From NCBI GenBank assembly GCA_946002045.1, contig CAMFYM010000094.1, positions 1-5,383 on the forward strand: DNA of 5,383 nucleotides. Reading direction: 5' to 3'. Positions 1 to 5,298 of the stretch are shown in pieces. The notes below the pieces were generated by a model, which saw nothing but the letters and a program-made list of their open reading frames with translations, did not search any database and was not told the origin of the DNA. The position numbers and the translations under genes were made by a program. Numbering within the stretch: position 1 is the first letter of the stretch; each line of letters starts with the position of its first letter. Source of the stretch: an uncultured Clostridia bacterium. Lineage in GTDB: Bacteria > Bacillota > Clostridia > Oscillospirales > Acutalibacteraceae.

Positions 1-47
1 TTGTCAATACTTTTTTAGCGAAAAAGTAAAAAATTCATTTTTTGGTA

Positions 48-83
48 ATAAAAAAACACGGTAAACAAAATGTTTACCGTGTT
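48..83 (-). terminator. Rho-independent terminator of the CHAP gene
   Basis: A perfect 13-bp inverted repeat (AACACGGTAAACA, 55-67, with TGTTTACCGTGTT, 71-83) closes a three-base loop. On the minus strand it is followed by a run of U (A tract at 50-56 on the plus strand). It begins 12 bases after the CHAP stop codon, as expected for an intrinsic terminator of that gene. Confidence 0.93.
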
Positions 84-95
84 GTAGTTATTTGA

Positions 96-734
96 TTACA
101 TATTCAGCAATGCGTTTGTTTTTGGATTCATAATTGAATTGTTGCTCTGTGCAAACTCAAGGGCAGTAAAGCAATCCTTTTTTTGTGGAGCAAAATAGGT
201 TTCGTCCATTTTGTATGCCTGAGCCTCCTGCTCAACCTCCGGCTCCTGATAGGTGTAAATATAGCCGTAGAAATATTGACCGTAGTGGCTTGACATATTG
301 TAATAAACCTTTGTGTTAAAATAAGTTCCACGCCAATGTGACTCTGAAATTGTGATTGCGCCGTCGTCTGCAATATCTTCAACTACTGCCACGTGACCTG
401 ACCAGCAAGCAACTGCGCCAACTCTTGGCTCACTGCCGTAGTCATAATAATTGTTTGCCTTGTTAATGTACCACCACTCACCTGCGTTACCACGGTCAAT
501 AAGTGGTCTTGTGCCGTTAAGCTCATAAACTCGTCCAAATGCATATGCAACACAGTTTGGCATACCGTAGCCTGTTTGTGCATAAGCATTAAGCTCTCTT
601 GTGTAATAAGGCTCACCGTTTGGAGCTGTTAATCTTGGTTCATAATCTTTTGCGAATACTGTTGTAGGGAAAATGCTTAATACGATAATAGTCAATAAAA
701 CGGTAATAATGCTGTTTTTAATTAGCTTTCTCAT
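96..734 (-). CDS. Secreted CHAP-domain cell-wall hydrolase
   Basis: The 212-residue product is a predicted exported cysteine peptidase/amidase of the CHAP family, which cuts peptide bonds in peptidoglycan. Residues 1-28 form a typical signal peptide: a basic start (MRKLIK), a hydrophobic stretch over about 8-22, and a likely signal peptidase I site after V-F-A at 28. The CHAP domain covers about 50-160. Cys61 in PNCVAYAFGR is the likely nucleophile, His114 in SGHVAVVED the second catalytic residue, and Glu131 in TISESHW the likely third. The domain ends in a Tyr-rich strand (YFYGYIYTY, about 154-162). The last 50 residues match nothing I recognise, and there is no SH3b, LysM or choline-binding repeat, so wall targeting is unexplained. 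The start is ATG with AGGAGG five bases upstream. The gene stands alone between two terminators. Cell-wall hydrolase activity is inferred from the fold; the exact bond cut is unknown. Confidence 0.88.
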   Translation of the reverse strand: MRKLIKNSIITVLLTIIVLSIFPTTVFAKDYEPRLTAPNGEPYYTRELNAYAQTGYGMPNCVAYAFGRVYELNGTRPLIDRGNAGEWWYINKANNYYDYGSEPRVGAVACWSGHVAVVEDIADDGAITISESHWRGTYFNTKVYYNMSSHYGQYFYGYIYTYQEPEVEQEAQAYKMDETYFAPQKKDCFTALEFAQSNNSIMNPKTNALLNM

Positions 735-739
735 AATTT

Positions 740-745
740 CCTCCT
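740..745 (-). promoter_or_regulatory. Ribosome binding site of the CHAP gene
   Basis: AGGAGG on the minus strand, five bases (AAATT) before the ATG at 734. It is a full match to the anti-Shine-Dalgarno sequence and fixes the start codon. Confidence 0.9.
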
Positions 746-751
746 AAATTT

Positions 752-788
752 CGGTGTTTTCCGAGGGGAGCCCCCTTTTTTGACACCG
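752..788 (-). other. Hairpin in the CHAP gene 5' leader
   Basis: On the minus strand the outer arms CGGTGT (783-788) and ACACCG (752-757) pair over 6 bp. An inner AGGGG (772-776) pairs with CCCCT (764-768) over 5 bp, separated from the outer stem by an A-rich internal loop. The structure fills the leader between the predicted transcription start (about 788) and the ribosome binding site, which stays unpaired. No U tract follows, so it is not a terminator. It could stabilise the 5' end of the message or be a regulatory element; it matches no riboswitch class I know. Confidence 0.5.
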
Positions 789-794
789 TTTGGC

Positions 795-823
795 ATTTTA
801 ACATAAAATCGCTTCGTAATCTA
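795..823 (-). promoter_or_regulatory. Candidate promoter of the CHAP gene (extended -10)
   Basis: On the minus strand there is TG-T-TAAAAT, an extended -10 with the hexamer at 795-800. A weak -35 (TAGATT, 818-823) lies 17 bases upstream. The predicted start is near 788, giving a leader of about 54 bases. A weak -35 with an extended -10 fits a promoter that needs an activator, and a WalR-like box lies upstream. No mapped start is available. Confidence 0.5.
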
Positions 824-846
824 TGGCAATGGTACACAAGGTTATT

Positions 847-863
847 TGTAACTTTTTTGTAAC
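847..863 (+). promoter_or_regulatory. WalR-like binding site
   Basis: TGTAAC (847-852), five T, then TGTAAC (858-863). This matches the published WalR (YycF) box, two TGTWAH half-sites with a five-base gap, without mismatch. It lies about 59-75 bases before the predicted start of the CHAP gene, upstream of its -35. WalR controls autolysin genes in Firmicutes, many of them CHAP proteins, so site and gene agree. The half-sites read on the strand opposite to the gene. Binding is inferred. Confidence 0.55.
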
Positions 864-953
864 CTTTGGCAATAACTAACAAAATTTACACTAAAGCCTT
901 GACAAAATCGCCTACAAAACAGGACAACAGTCTATTAGTGGACAAAACAGCAC

Positions 954-992
954 AAAAAAATCAGGCACCCTGTCATTTAAAACAAGGTGCCT
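954..992 (-). terminator. Rho-independent terminator of the glpK operon
   Basis: AGGCACC (963-969) pairs with GGTGCCT (986-992). After a one-base mismatch (970/985) the stem extends by three more pairs (971-973 with 982-984), leaving an eight-base loop. On the minus strand it is followed by GA and seven U (A tract 954-960). It lies about 50 bases past the malic enzyme stop and should end the glpK-Ldh-malic enzyme transcript. There is no T run on the plus side, so it works in one direction. Confidence 0.85.
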
Positions 993-999
993 TGAAAAG

Positions 1000-1037
1000 C
1001 ATATATTATAATATAATAATTTATTACATTATATATG
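1000..1037. repeat. AT-rich imperfect inverted repeat after the malic enzyme stop
   Basis: CATATAT (1000-1006) and ATATATG (1031-1037) are perfect arms. The A/T-only interior can pair further in several registers. It lies between the malic enzyme stop and the operon terminator, where it could act as a weak 3' end structure. Such A/T palindromes arise easily by chance, so no function is assigned. Confidence 0.4.
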
Positions 1038-1041
1038 GAGT

Positions 1042-2214
1042 TTATACACGGGCAACGCCGTCTTTAATTGCTGCGTCAGCAACAGCCTTTGCAACAGTGT
1101 CCTTAATTCTTTCATCAAATGCATATGGAAGGATGTAGTCCTCTGTCAGCTTATCGTCATCAACAAGGGAAGCTATTGCATATGCAGCTGCAATCTTCAT
1201 ATTTTCGGTAATAGCACTTGCTCTAACATCAAGCGCACCACGGAAAATACCGGGGAATGCAACAACATTGTTAATTTGGTTAGGGAAGTCTGAACGGCCT
1301 GTACCAACAATTCTTGCGCCGGCAGCCTTAGCCTCGTCAGGCATAATTTCAGGTGTTGGGTTAGCCATAGCCAAAACGATTGGGTCAGCGTTCATTGTTT
1401 TAATCATTTCAGGAGTAAGTACGCCGGGAGCAGAAACACCGATAAATATGTCTGTTCCCTTAACTGCCTCTGCAAGTGAGCCCTTTGTCATTTCTCTGTT
1501 AGTAACCTTTGCGATTGCCTCTTTAGATGCATTAAGGTTTTCTCTGCCCTCGTAGATAGCACCTGTTCTGTCACAAAGGATAACATCACGAAGTCCCAAT
1601 GTCATAAGCAGCTTTGCAATAGCAATACCTGCTGCACCTGAGCCGTTGATAACAGCCTTGCAATCGCCAAGTGCCTTACCTGTAAGCTTTGTTGCGTTAA
1701 TAAGTCCTGCTGATACAACAACTGCTGTTCCGTGCTGGTCATCGTGGAAAATCGGAATATCACATCTTTCCTTAAGCTTTTCTTCAATCTCAAAGCAACG
1801 AGGAGCAGAAATATCCTCAAGATTTATTCCACCGAATGAGCCACTGATGTTATAAACAGTTTCAACAAACTCGTCAACATTTTTTGTGCGAACACAAAGA
1901 GGGAAGGCGTCAACATCGCCAAACTCCTTAAAGAGCACGCATTTGCCCTCCATAACAGGCATACCTGCCTCAGGACCGATGTCCCCCAAGCCGAGAACAG
2001 CAGTACCGTCTGTGATAACTGCAACCATATTCCAACGGCGAGTAAGCTCCCAGCTCTTATTGTAATCCTTTTGAATTTCCAAGCAAGGCTCTGCAACACC
2101 GGGTGTGTATGCAAGTGAAAGGGAGTCCTTGTCGTTAACCTTTGCTCTTGCAGTAACCTCAAGCTTGCCCTGCCATTCGCCGTGAAGCCTTAATGATTCC
2201 TTACGATAATCCAT
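1042..2214 (-). CDS. Malic enzyme, short prokaryotic form
   Basis: The 390-residue product is a cytosolic NAD(P)-dependent malic enzyme, which oxidatively decarboxylates L-malate to pyruvate and CO2. The N-terminal domain carries YTPGV (36-40), TDGTAVLGLGDIG (68-80) and GKCVLFK (90-96), whose Lys91 is the expected catalytic lysine. NLEDI (131-135) and FHDDQHGTA (156-164) supply the acidic metal ligands. The NAD(P)-binding domain begins with the GSGAAG loop (191-196) and contains ANPTPEI (284-290) and GRSDFPNQINN (306-316). The length fits the single-unit bacterial enzyme; the phosphotransacetylase-like C-terminal domain of MaeB-type enzymes is absent. NAD versus NADP preference cannot be read safely. 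The ATG at 2214 has AGAGGT ten bases upstream. It is the last gene of the operon, 30 bases after the Ldh-family gene. No key motif is missing. Confidence 0.95.
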   Translation of the reverse strand: MDYRKESLRLHGEWQGKLEVTARAKVNDKDSLSLAYTPGVAEPCLEIQKDYNKSWELTRRWNMVAVITDGTAVLGLGDIGPEAGMPVMEGKCVLFKEFGDVDAFPLCVRTKNVDEFVETVYNISGSFGGINLEDISAPRCFEIEEKLKERCDIPIFHDDQHGTAVVVSAGLINATKLTGKALGDCKAVINGSGAAGIAIAKLLMTLGLRDVILCDRTGAIYEGRENLNASKEAIAKVTNREMTKGSLAEAVKGTDIFIGVSAPGVLTPEMIKTMNADPIVLAMANPTPEIMPDEAKAAGARIVGTGRSDFPNQINNVVAFPGIFRGALDVRASAITENMKIAAAYAIASLVDDDKLTEDYILPYAFDERIKDTVAKAVADAAIKDGVARV

Positions 2215-2224
2215 TTGTAATTGT

Positions 2225-2230
2225 ACCTCT
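2225..2230 (-). promoter_or_regulatory. Ribosome binding site of malic enzyme
   Basis: AGAGGT on the minus strand, ten bases before the ATG at 2214. It is weaker and more distant than the other sites in the window and lies in the 30-base gap to the upstream gene, so translation may be modest. Confidence 0.6.
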
Positions 2231-2244
2231 GCTAAATATATTTT

Positions 2245-3354
2245 TTATTCCCAAGGGAATTTGTATTGTGTAAGACCAAGCTCGTCACGAACAGCAAGAA
2301 TTTCCTGCTGAACAGACTCGTTGATAGGAACACCACTGTCCTTTCTCTCCTGCCAGATGTCCCACTCTTTTTCGCCTGCTGTGTAAATTCTGTCACAGCC
2401 CGGTGCCTTTTCGGAATTACGAACAGAGCGAATAATCTCGCCTGCCTTTTTACGAGTGAGCTCTTCGCCGAGGAAGTGGTCTGTGTCAATAGCAATAAAG
2501 AAATGACCAAGATGATAAGGTCTGATATTACCGTTTTCGTCCTTACCGTTAAGATCCTTACCGTAGCTACCGTCCTGAAGAACTGCTGAAAGAAGCTCAA
2601 TTACCATAGCGTAGCCGAAGCCCTTGTATCCACCAAGCTCCTCACCAATACCACCAAGAGTAGCAAGTGCAGCCTGACCGTCTCTGATTTTCTTAAGAGC
2701 AACTCCGGAGTCACCCTCGATAGGCTTACCGTCTCTGCCAATGATTGTGCCGGGATGAACATCCTCGCCTATTCTTTCGTAATACTCAATTTTACCGTTT
2801 TGTGTAATTGATGTTGCACAGTCAATGTTAAAATCGAATGCCTCGTCGGTAGGAATACCGATAGTAAGTGGGTTTGTACCAAACATACCCTCAACACCAA
2901 AGGTTGGAGCAACAGACGGTCTTGCGTTAGTACCTGTCATACCGATACAACCCTGCTTTGTTGCCATGGTTGTGTAGTAGCCTGCAATACCATAGTGGCA
3001 TGAATTGCGAACTGCAACCATACCCATACCGTATTTCTTTGCCTTGTCAATAGCCATCTGCATTGATTTGTAGCCGATAACCTGACCCATACCGTTATGA
3101 CCGTCAACAACAGCAGTGGTTGGTGTTTCCTTTACAATTTCAAAATTAGTTACAGGATTTTGAATACCTGCCTTGATTCTGTCAAGATAAATTGGCTTAA
3201 ATCTGTTACATCCGTGACTTTCAATACCTCGTCTGTCTGACTCAAGCAAAATATCTGTGCAGATTTTTGCGTCCTCCTCAGGAATACCGTAACCTACAAA
3301 TGCATCAGTAACGAAATTTGTGATTAAGTCCCAAGGACATACTACCTTACCCAT
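2245..3354 (-). CDS. Ldh-family NAD(P)-dependent 2-hydroxyacid dehydrogenase
   Basis: The 369-residue product belongs to the malate/L-lactate dehydrogenase family often called Ldh_2. This fold is unrelated to classical lactate/malate dehydrogenases. Members interconvert 2-hydroxy and 2-oxo acids (malate, lactate, ureidoglycolate, sulfolactate, diketogulonate) with NAD(P)H in the cytosol. Family motifs appear in order: RRGIESHGCNRF (41-52) with the conserved His47, RNSCHYGIAGYY (116-127) with His120, GTNPLTIGIPT (159-169), GGYKGFGYAMVIELLSAVL (241-259) and GHFFIAID (283-290). The C-terminal GVPINES (341-347) is also typical. Length is normal. The start is ATG with AAAGGAG seven bases upstream. 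It lies between glpK (22-base gap) and malic enzyme (30-base gap), almost certainly in one transcript. The malic enzyme next door makes malate/oxaloacetate an attractive substrate, but substrate specificity in this family cannot be read from motifs alone. Confidence 0.88.
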   Translation of the reverse strand: MGKVVCPWDLITNFVTDAFVGYGIPEEDAKICTDILLESDRRGIESHGCNRFKPIYLDRIKAGIQNPVTNFEIVKETPTTAVVDGHNGMGQVIGYKSMQMAIDKAKKYGMGMVAVRNSCHYGIAGYYTTMATKQGCIGMTGTNARPSVAPTFGVEGMFGTNPLTIGIPTDEAFDFNIDCATSITQNGKIEYYERIGEDVHPGTIIGRDGKPIEGDSGVALKKIRDGQAALATLGGIGEELGGYKGFGYAMVIELLSAVLQDGSYGKDLNGKDENGNIRPYHLGHFFIAIDTDHFLGEELTRKKAGEIIRSVRNSEKAPGCDRIYTAGEKEWDIWQERKDSGVPINESVQQEILAVRDELGLTQYKFPWE

Positions 3355-3361
3355 AATAAAA

Positions 3362-3368
3362 CTCCTTT
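3362..3368 (-). promoter_or_regulatory. Ribosome binding site of the Ldh-family gene
   Basis: AAAGGAG on the minus strand, seven bases before the ATG at 3354. It fills most of the 22-base gap after glpK, which leaves no room for a separate promoter and supports co-transcription. Confidence 0.85.
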
Positions 3369-3376
3369 ATAATTAT

Positions 3377-4879
3377 TTATCTTTCCCAGTTGCGTGAGCG
3401 TTCAACAGCACGCTTCCAGTCAGAATATTTTTTGTTCCTTATTGTTGTTTCCATAGATGGAATAAATATTTTGTCAACCTCACGATTTGCTTCGATTTCG
3501 TCCAAATCCGTCCAAACACCTGTTGCAAGACCTGCACAGTAAGCAGCACCAAGGGCTGTCGTTTCAATATTCTTAGGTCTGTTAACAGGTACGCCTGTCA
3601 TATCTGCCTGAATTTGCATCATAATGTTTGAAACAGATGCGCCACCGTCAACTCTTAAATCCTTTAAGATAATATCGGAATCGTTCATCATAGCCTCAAG
3701 CAAATCGGTCATTTGGTATGTTATACTTTCAAGCACAGCACGGCAAATATGCTTTCTGTTAACACCACGGGTTAAGCCAATCATTGTTCCACGGGCATAC
3801 ATATCCCAGTAGGGAGCACCCAAGCCTGTAAAGGCAGGAACAAAGTATAATCCGTTAGAGTCAGGTACCTCTGCAGCCAGCTCGTCACATTCAGGGGCAG
3901 TGTGAATAAGCTCAAGCTCGTCACGAAGCCACTTGATAACTGAGCCTGCGTTAAACGCAGAGCCTTCAAGAGCATATGTAATTTTGTCACCAATGCCCCA
4001 TGCAATACCTGAAAGTAGGTTAGAACGGGAGTTAACTCTTTTATCGCCTGTGTTCATTAAAAGGAAGCAGCCTGTGCCGTAGGTGTTTTTTGCCTGACCA
4101 CTTTCAAAGCAACCCTGACCGAATAATGCACCCGGCTGGTCGCCGATAGCACCGGCAATGGGAACACCCATAATATCCTCAATACCTGTTATTTTTGCAA
4201 CCTGACCGTAAACACAGCTTGACGGTTTAACCTCAGGGAGCATACTCATAGGAATACCAAGCTTTTCACACAGGAATGGGTCCCAGCAAAGCTTGTTAAT
4301 ATCAAAGAGCATTGTTCTGCAAGCGTTTGAGTAGTCGGTAACATGCACCTTTCCGTTAGTTAAATTCCAAATAAGCCAGGTGTCAACAGTACCAAAAAGA
4401 AGCTCGCCTTTTTCAGCTCGCTCTCTTGCACCCTCAACATTGTCAAGAATCCACTTGATTTTTGTTGCACTGAAGTAAGCGTCAATTAAAAGGCCTGTTG
4501 TTTCCTTAATATAATCACTTAAGCCCTCTGCCTTTAGCTCCTCACAGTATTGAGCAGTCCTTCTGCACTGCCAAACAATAGCATTAAAAACAGGCTTACC
4601 TGTTTCCTTATCCCAAACGATAGTAGTTTCACGCTGGTTGGTAATACCGATACCTGCAATATCCTTTGGATTTACCTTTTCCTGTCTTAAGCAGGATAGA
4701 ATAGCACTGATTTGTGAGAACAAAATCTCCATTGGGTCGTGCTCAACCCAGCCTGTCTGTGGATAGTATTGTGCAAATTCATTTTGTGCCTTTGCAACAA
4801 TTTCACCCTTTTTGTTGAAGATAATGGCTCTGGAGGACGTTGTGCCTTGGTCAAGAGCCATAACAAATTTTTCTGCCAT
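3377..4879 (-). CDS. glpK: Glycerol kinase
   Basis: The 500-residue product is a FGGY-family glycerol kinase, which phosphorylates glycerol with ATP to sn-glycerol 3-phosphate in the cytosol. Length is typical. The first domain shows the phosphate loop DQGTTSSRAIIF (10-21), NQRETT (81-86, with the glycerol-contacting Arg83-Glu84), DAYFSATKIKW (133-143, Tyr135) and GTVDTWLIW (163-171). The second shows GDQPGALFGQ (246-255) with the likely catalytic base Asp247, NTYGTGCF (265-272), PAFTGLGAPYWD (348-359) and VDGGAS (410-415). Small departures from the usual motifs are NACRTM (185-190; Ser is more common at the Cys) and GDQP rather than GDQQ. No histidine lies between 216 and 262, where PTS-regulated Gram-positive enzymes carry the HPr-phosphorylated His. 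The ATG at 4879 has GAGAGGGG six bases upstream. It is the first gene of the operon; glycerol facilitator and glycerol-3-phosphate dehydrogenase genes are absent from this window. Confidence 0.97.
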   Translation of the reverse strand: MAEKFVMALDQGTTSSRAIIFNKKGEIVAKAQNEFAQYYPQTGWVEHDPMEILFSQISAILSCLRQEKVNPKDIAGIGITNQRETTIVWDKETGKPVFNAIVWQCRRTAQYCEELKAEGLSDYIKETTGLLIDAYFSATKIKWILDNVEGARERAEKGELLFGTVDTWLIWNLTNGKVHVTDYSNACRTMLFDINKLCWDPFLCEKLGIPMSMLPEVKPSSCVYGQVAKITGIEDIMGVPIAGAIGDQPGALFGQGCFESGQAKNTYGTGCFLLMNTGDKRVNSRSNLLSGIAWGIGDKITYALEGSAFNAGSVIKWLRDELELIHTAPECDELAAEVPDSNGLYFVPAFTGLGAPYWDMYARGTMIGLTRGVNRKHICRAVLESITYQMTDLLEAMMNDSDIILKDLRVDGGASVSNIMMQIQADMTGVPVNRPKNIETTALGAAYCAGLATGVWTDLDEIEANREVDKIFIPSMETTIRNKKYSDWKRAVERSRNWER

Positions 4880-4882
4880 ATT

Positions 4883-4897
4883 TTACCCCTCTCGCAT
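4883..4897 (-). CDS. Possible four-codon leader reading frame (M-R-E-G) before glpK
   Basis: On the minus strand ATG CGA GAG GGG TAA starts at 4897. It is preceded by AAGGAG (4906-4911) at an ideal eight-base spacing, a better site than that of glpK itself. The stop is one codon (AAT) before the glpK ATG and in the same frame. CGA and GGG are often slow codons in low-GC Firmicutes, and they form the glpK ribosome binding site. It could couple or dampen glpK translation. A frame this short can arise by chance, and there is no evidence that it is translated. Confidence 0.3.
   Translation of the reverse strand: MREG
4886..4893 (-). promoter_or_regulatory. Ribosome binding site of glpK
   Basis: GAGAGGGG on the minus strand, six bases before the glpK ATG. 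It lies inside a four-codon upstream reading frame (4883-4897), so ribosomes on that frame would cover it. Confidence 0.7.
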
Positions 4898-4923
4898 TTT
4901 AATTACTCCTTATAATCAAAATG

Positions 4924-4930
4924 CCTCCTT
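4924..4930 (-). promoter_or_regulatory. Orphan Shine-Dalgarno-like motif in the glpK leader
   Basis: AAGGAGG on the minus strand is the strongest such motif in the leader, yet no ATG follows at a suitable distance; the nearest candidate is a TTG four bases on. It is one of three successive motifs (4924-4930, 4906-4911, 4886-4893) before glpK. It may be a ribosome standby site or a relic. Confidence 0.4.
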
Positions 4931-4943
4931 ATTGCTTTTTGGC

Positions 4944-4974
4944 AAAACAAAAAGCAGGTACATTACCTGCTTTT
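4944..4974 (-). terminator. Rho-independent terminator of acpP
   Basis: An 11-bp perfect stem (AAAAGCAGGTA, 4950-4960, with TACCTGCTTTT, 4964-4974) closes a three-base loop. The minus-strand RNA continues into UUUUUGUUUU. It lies about 90 bases past the acpP stop. The plus side is also T-rich (from 4971 on), so it could work in both directions. The likely glpK -10 box (4975-4980) abuts the stem. Confidence 0.85.
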
Positions 4975-5003
4975 ATTTTACTTTATTTACTATTTAAAGT
5001 CAA
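4975..5003 (-). promoter_or_regulatory. Likely promoter of the glpK operon
   Basis: On the minus strand TTGACT (4998-5003) and TAAAAT (4975-4980) are separated by exactly 17 bases, a good SigA-type promoter with five of six matches in each hexamer. The predicted start is near 4968, inside the stem of the acpP terminator, giving a leader of about 90 bases before glpK. No cre (catabolite) box was recognised by eye around it. Confidence 0.65.
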
Positions 5004-5021
5004 TGATATGCACATCTTTTT

Positions 5022-5043
5022 TATAATGTTTTAATACATTATA
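5022..5043. repeat. AT-rich inverted repeat between acpP and the glpK promoter
   Basis: TATAATGT (5022-5029) and ACATTATA (5036-5043) form an 8-bp perfect stem with a six-base loop. A second 12-bp palindrome, TATATGCATATA (5048-5059), follows right up to the acpP stop. They lie about 20 and 45 bases upstream of the glpK -35, so they could be operators or acpP 3' structures. No T run follows on the minus strand, so they are not terminators. Confidence 0.4.
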
Positions 5044-5062
5044 TTGGTATATGCATATATCG

Positions 5063-5290
5063 TTAAAGATTGTTTTCTATATAAGAAACAATATCGTTAA
5101 CGCTTTCCATTTTTTCAACAATCTCGTCGGGAATTTCAATACCGAACTCGTCCTCGGCAGACATAACAATATCAATAGCATCCAGGCTGTCTGCACCTAA
5201 ATCCTCCACAAGAAGGCTGTCGAGAGAAATCTCGTTTTCCTCAACATCAAGCTGTTCCGATAATATTGCTCTGATTTTTTCAAATACCAT
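5063..5290 (-). CDS. acpP: Acyl carrier protein
   Basis: The 75-residue acidic product carries growing acyl chains as thioesters on 4'-phosphopantetheine during type II fatty acid synthesis in the cytosol. The attachment site is Ser35 in LGADSLDAID (31-40), the hallmark DSL motif at the start of helix II. The four-helix pattern and acidic recognition helix (DAIDIVMSAEDEF, 37-49) are normal. I chose the ATG at 5290 over an in-frame GTG at 5302. The ATG has TGAGGTGA at an eight-base spacing, gives the usual family length and avoids four extra residues; the GTG itself is part of that Shine-Dalgarno. The gene is followed by its own terminator and then glpK, not by rnc as in the common plsX-acpP-rnc cluster. 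It may therefore be a second or relocated ACP copy; its role in bulk fatty acid synthesis is inferred. Confidence 0.93.
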   Translation of the reverse strand: MVFEKIRAILSEQLDVEENEISLDSLLVEDLGADSLDAIDIVMSAEDEFGIEIPDEIVEKMESVNDIVSYIENNL

Positions 5291-5298
5291 AATAACTG

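Larger units (their letters stand above)
735..1041. other. Intergenic spacer, CHAP gene to malic enzyme
   Basis: This 307-base stretch has no credible gene. From low to high coordinate it holds the CHAP ribosome binding site, leader hairpin, promoter and WalR-like box, then an unassigned A-rich stretch (864-953), the operon terminator (954-992) and an AT-rich inverted repeat just after the malic enzyme stop. The unassigned part contains only a short direct repeat, ACAAAACAG at 914-922 and 942-950, with no function I can name. Confidence 0.8.

Noticed and set aside
1..43. Minus-strand TTGACA at 2-7 and A/T-rich inverted repeats at 9-27 and 28-43
   Set aside because: The -10 partner would lie outside the window, so a promoter for the next gene cannot be judged; the repeats are simple A/T tracts easily made by chance. 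The similarity of 1-16 to 5368-5383 (TTGTCAATA then T-rich) is explained by -35-type sequence.
899..936. Plus-strand TTGACA (899-904) as a promoter
   Set aside because: There is no -10 at a 16-18 base spacing; the nearest A/T-rich hexamer is too far, and no plus-strand gene follows.
914..950. Direct repeat ACAAAACAG as a regulator site or CRISPR-like unit
   Set aside because: Only two short copies, A-rich, with no dyad symmetry and no third unit.
866..1138. Plus-strand open frame running from the spacer into the malic enzyme gene
   Set aside because: It crosses a terminator and overlaps a certain gene, has no ribosome binding site, and its product is low-complexity with no recognisable domain.
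2266..2589. Plus-strand open frame opposite the Ldh-family gene (and similar ones opposite malic enzyme and glpK)
   Set aside because: They lie wholly within well-supported genes on the other strand and encode nothing recognisable.
4916..4963. 15-codon reading frame in the glpK leader starting at the ATG in the terminator loop
   Set aside because: It has no adequate ribosome binding site; the predicted message would start only about five bases before it, and the ATG sits in a hairpin loop.
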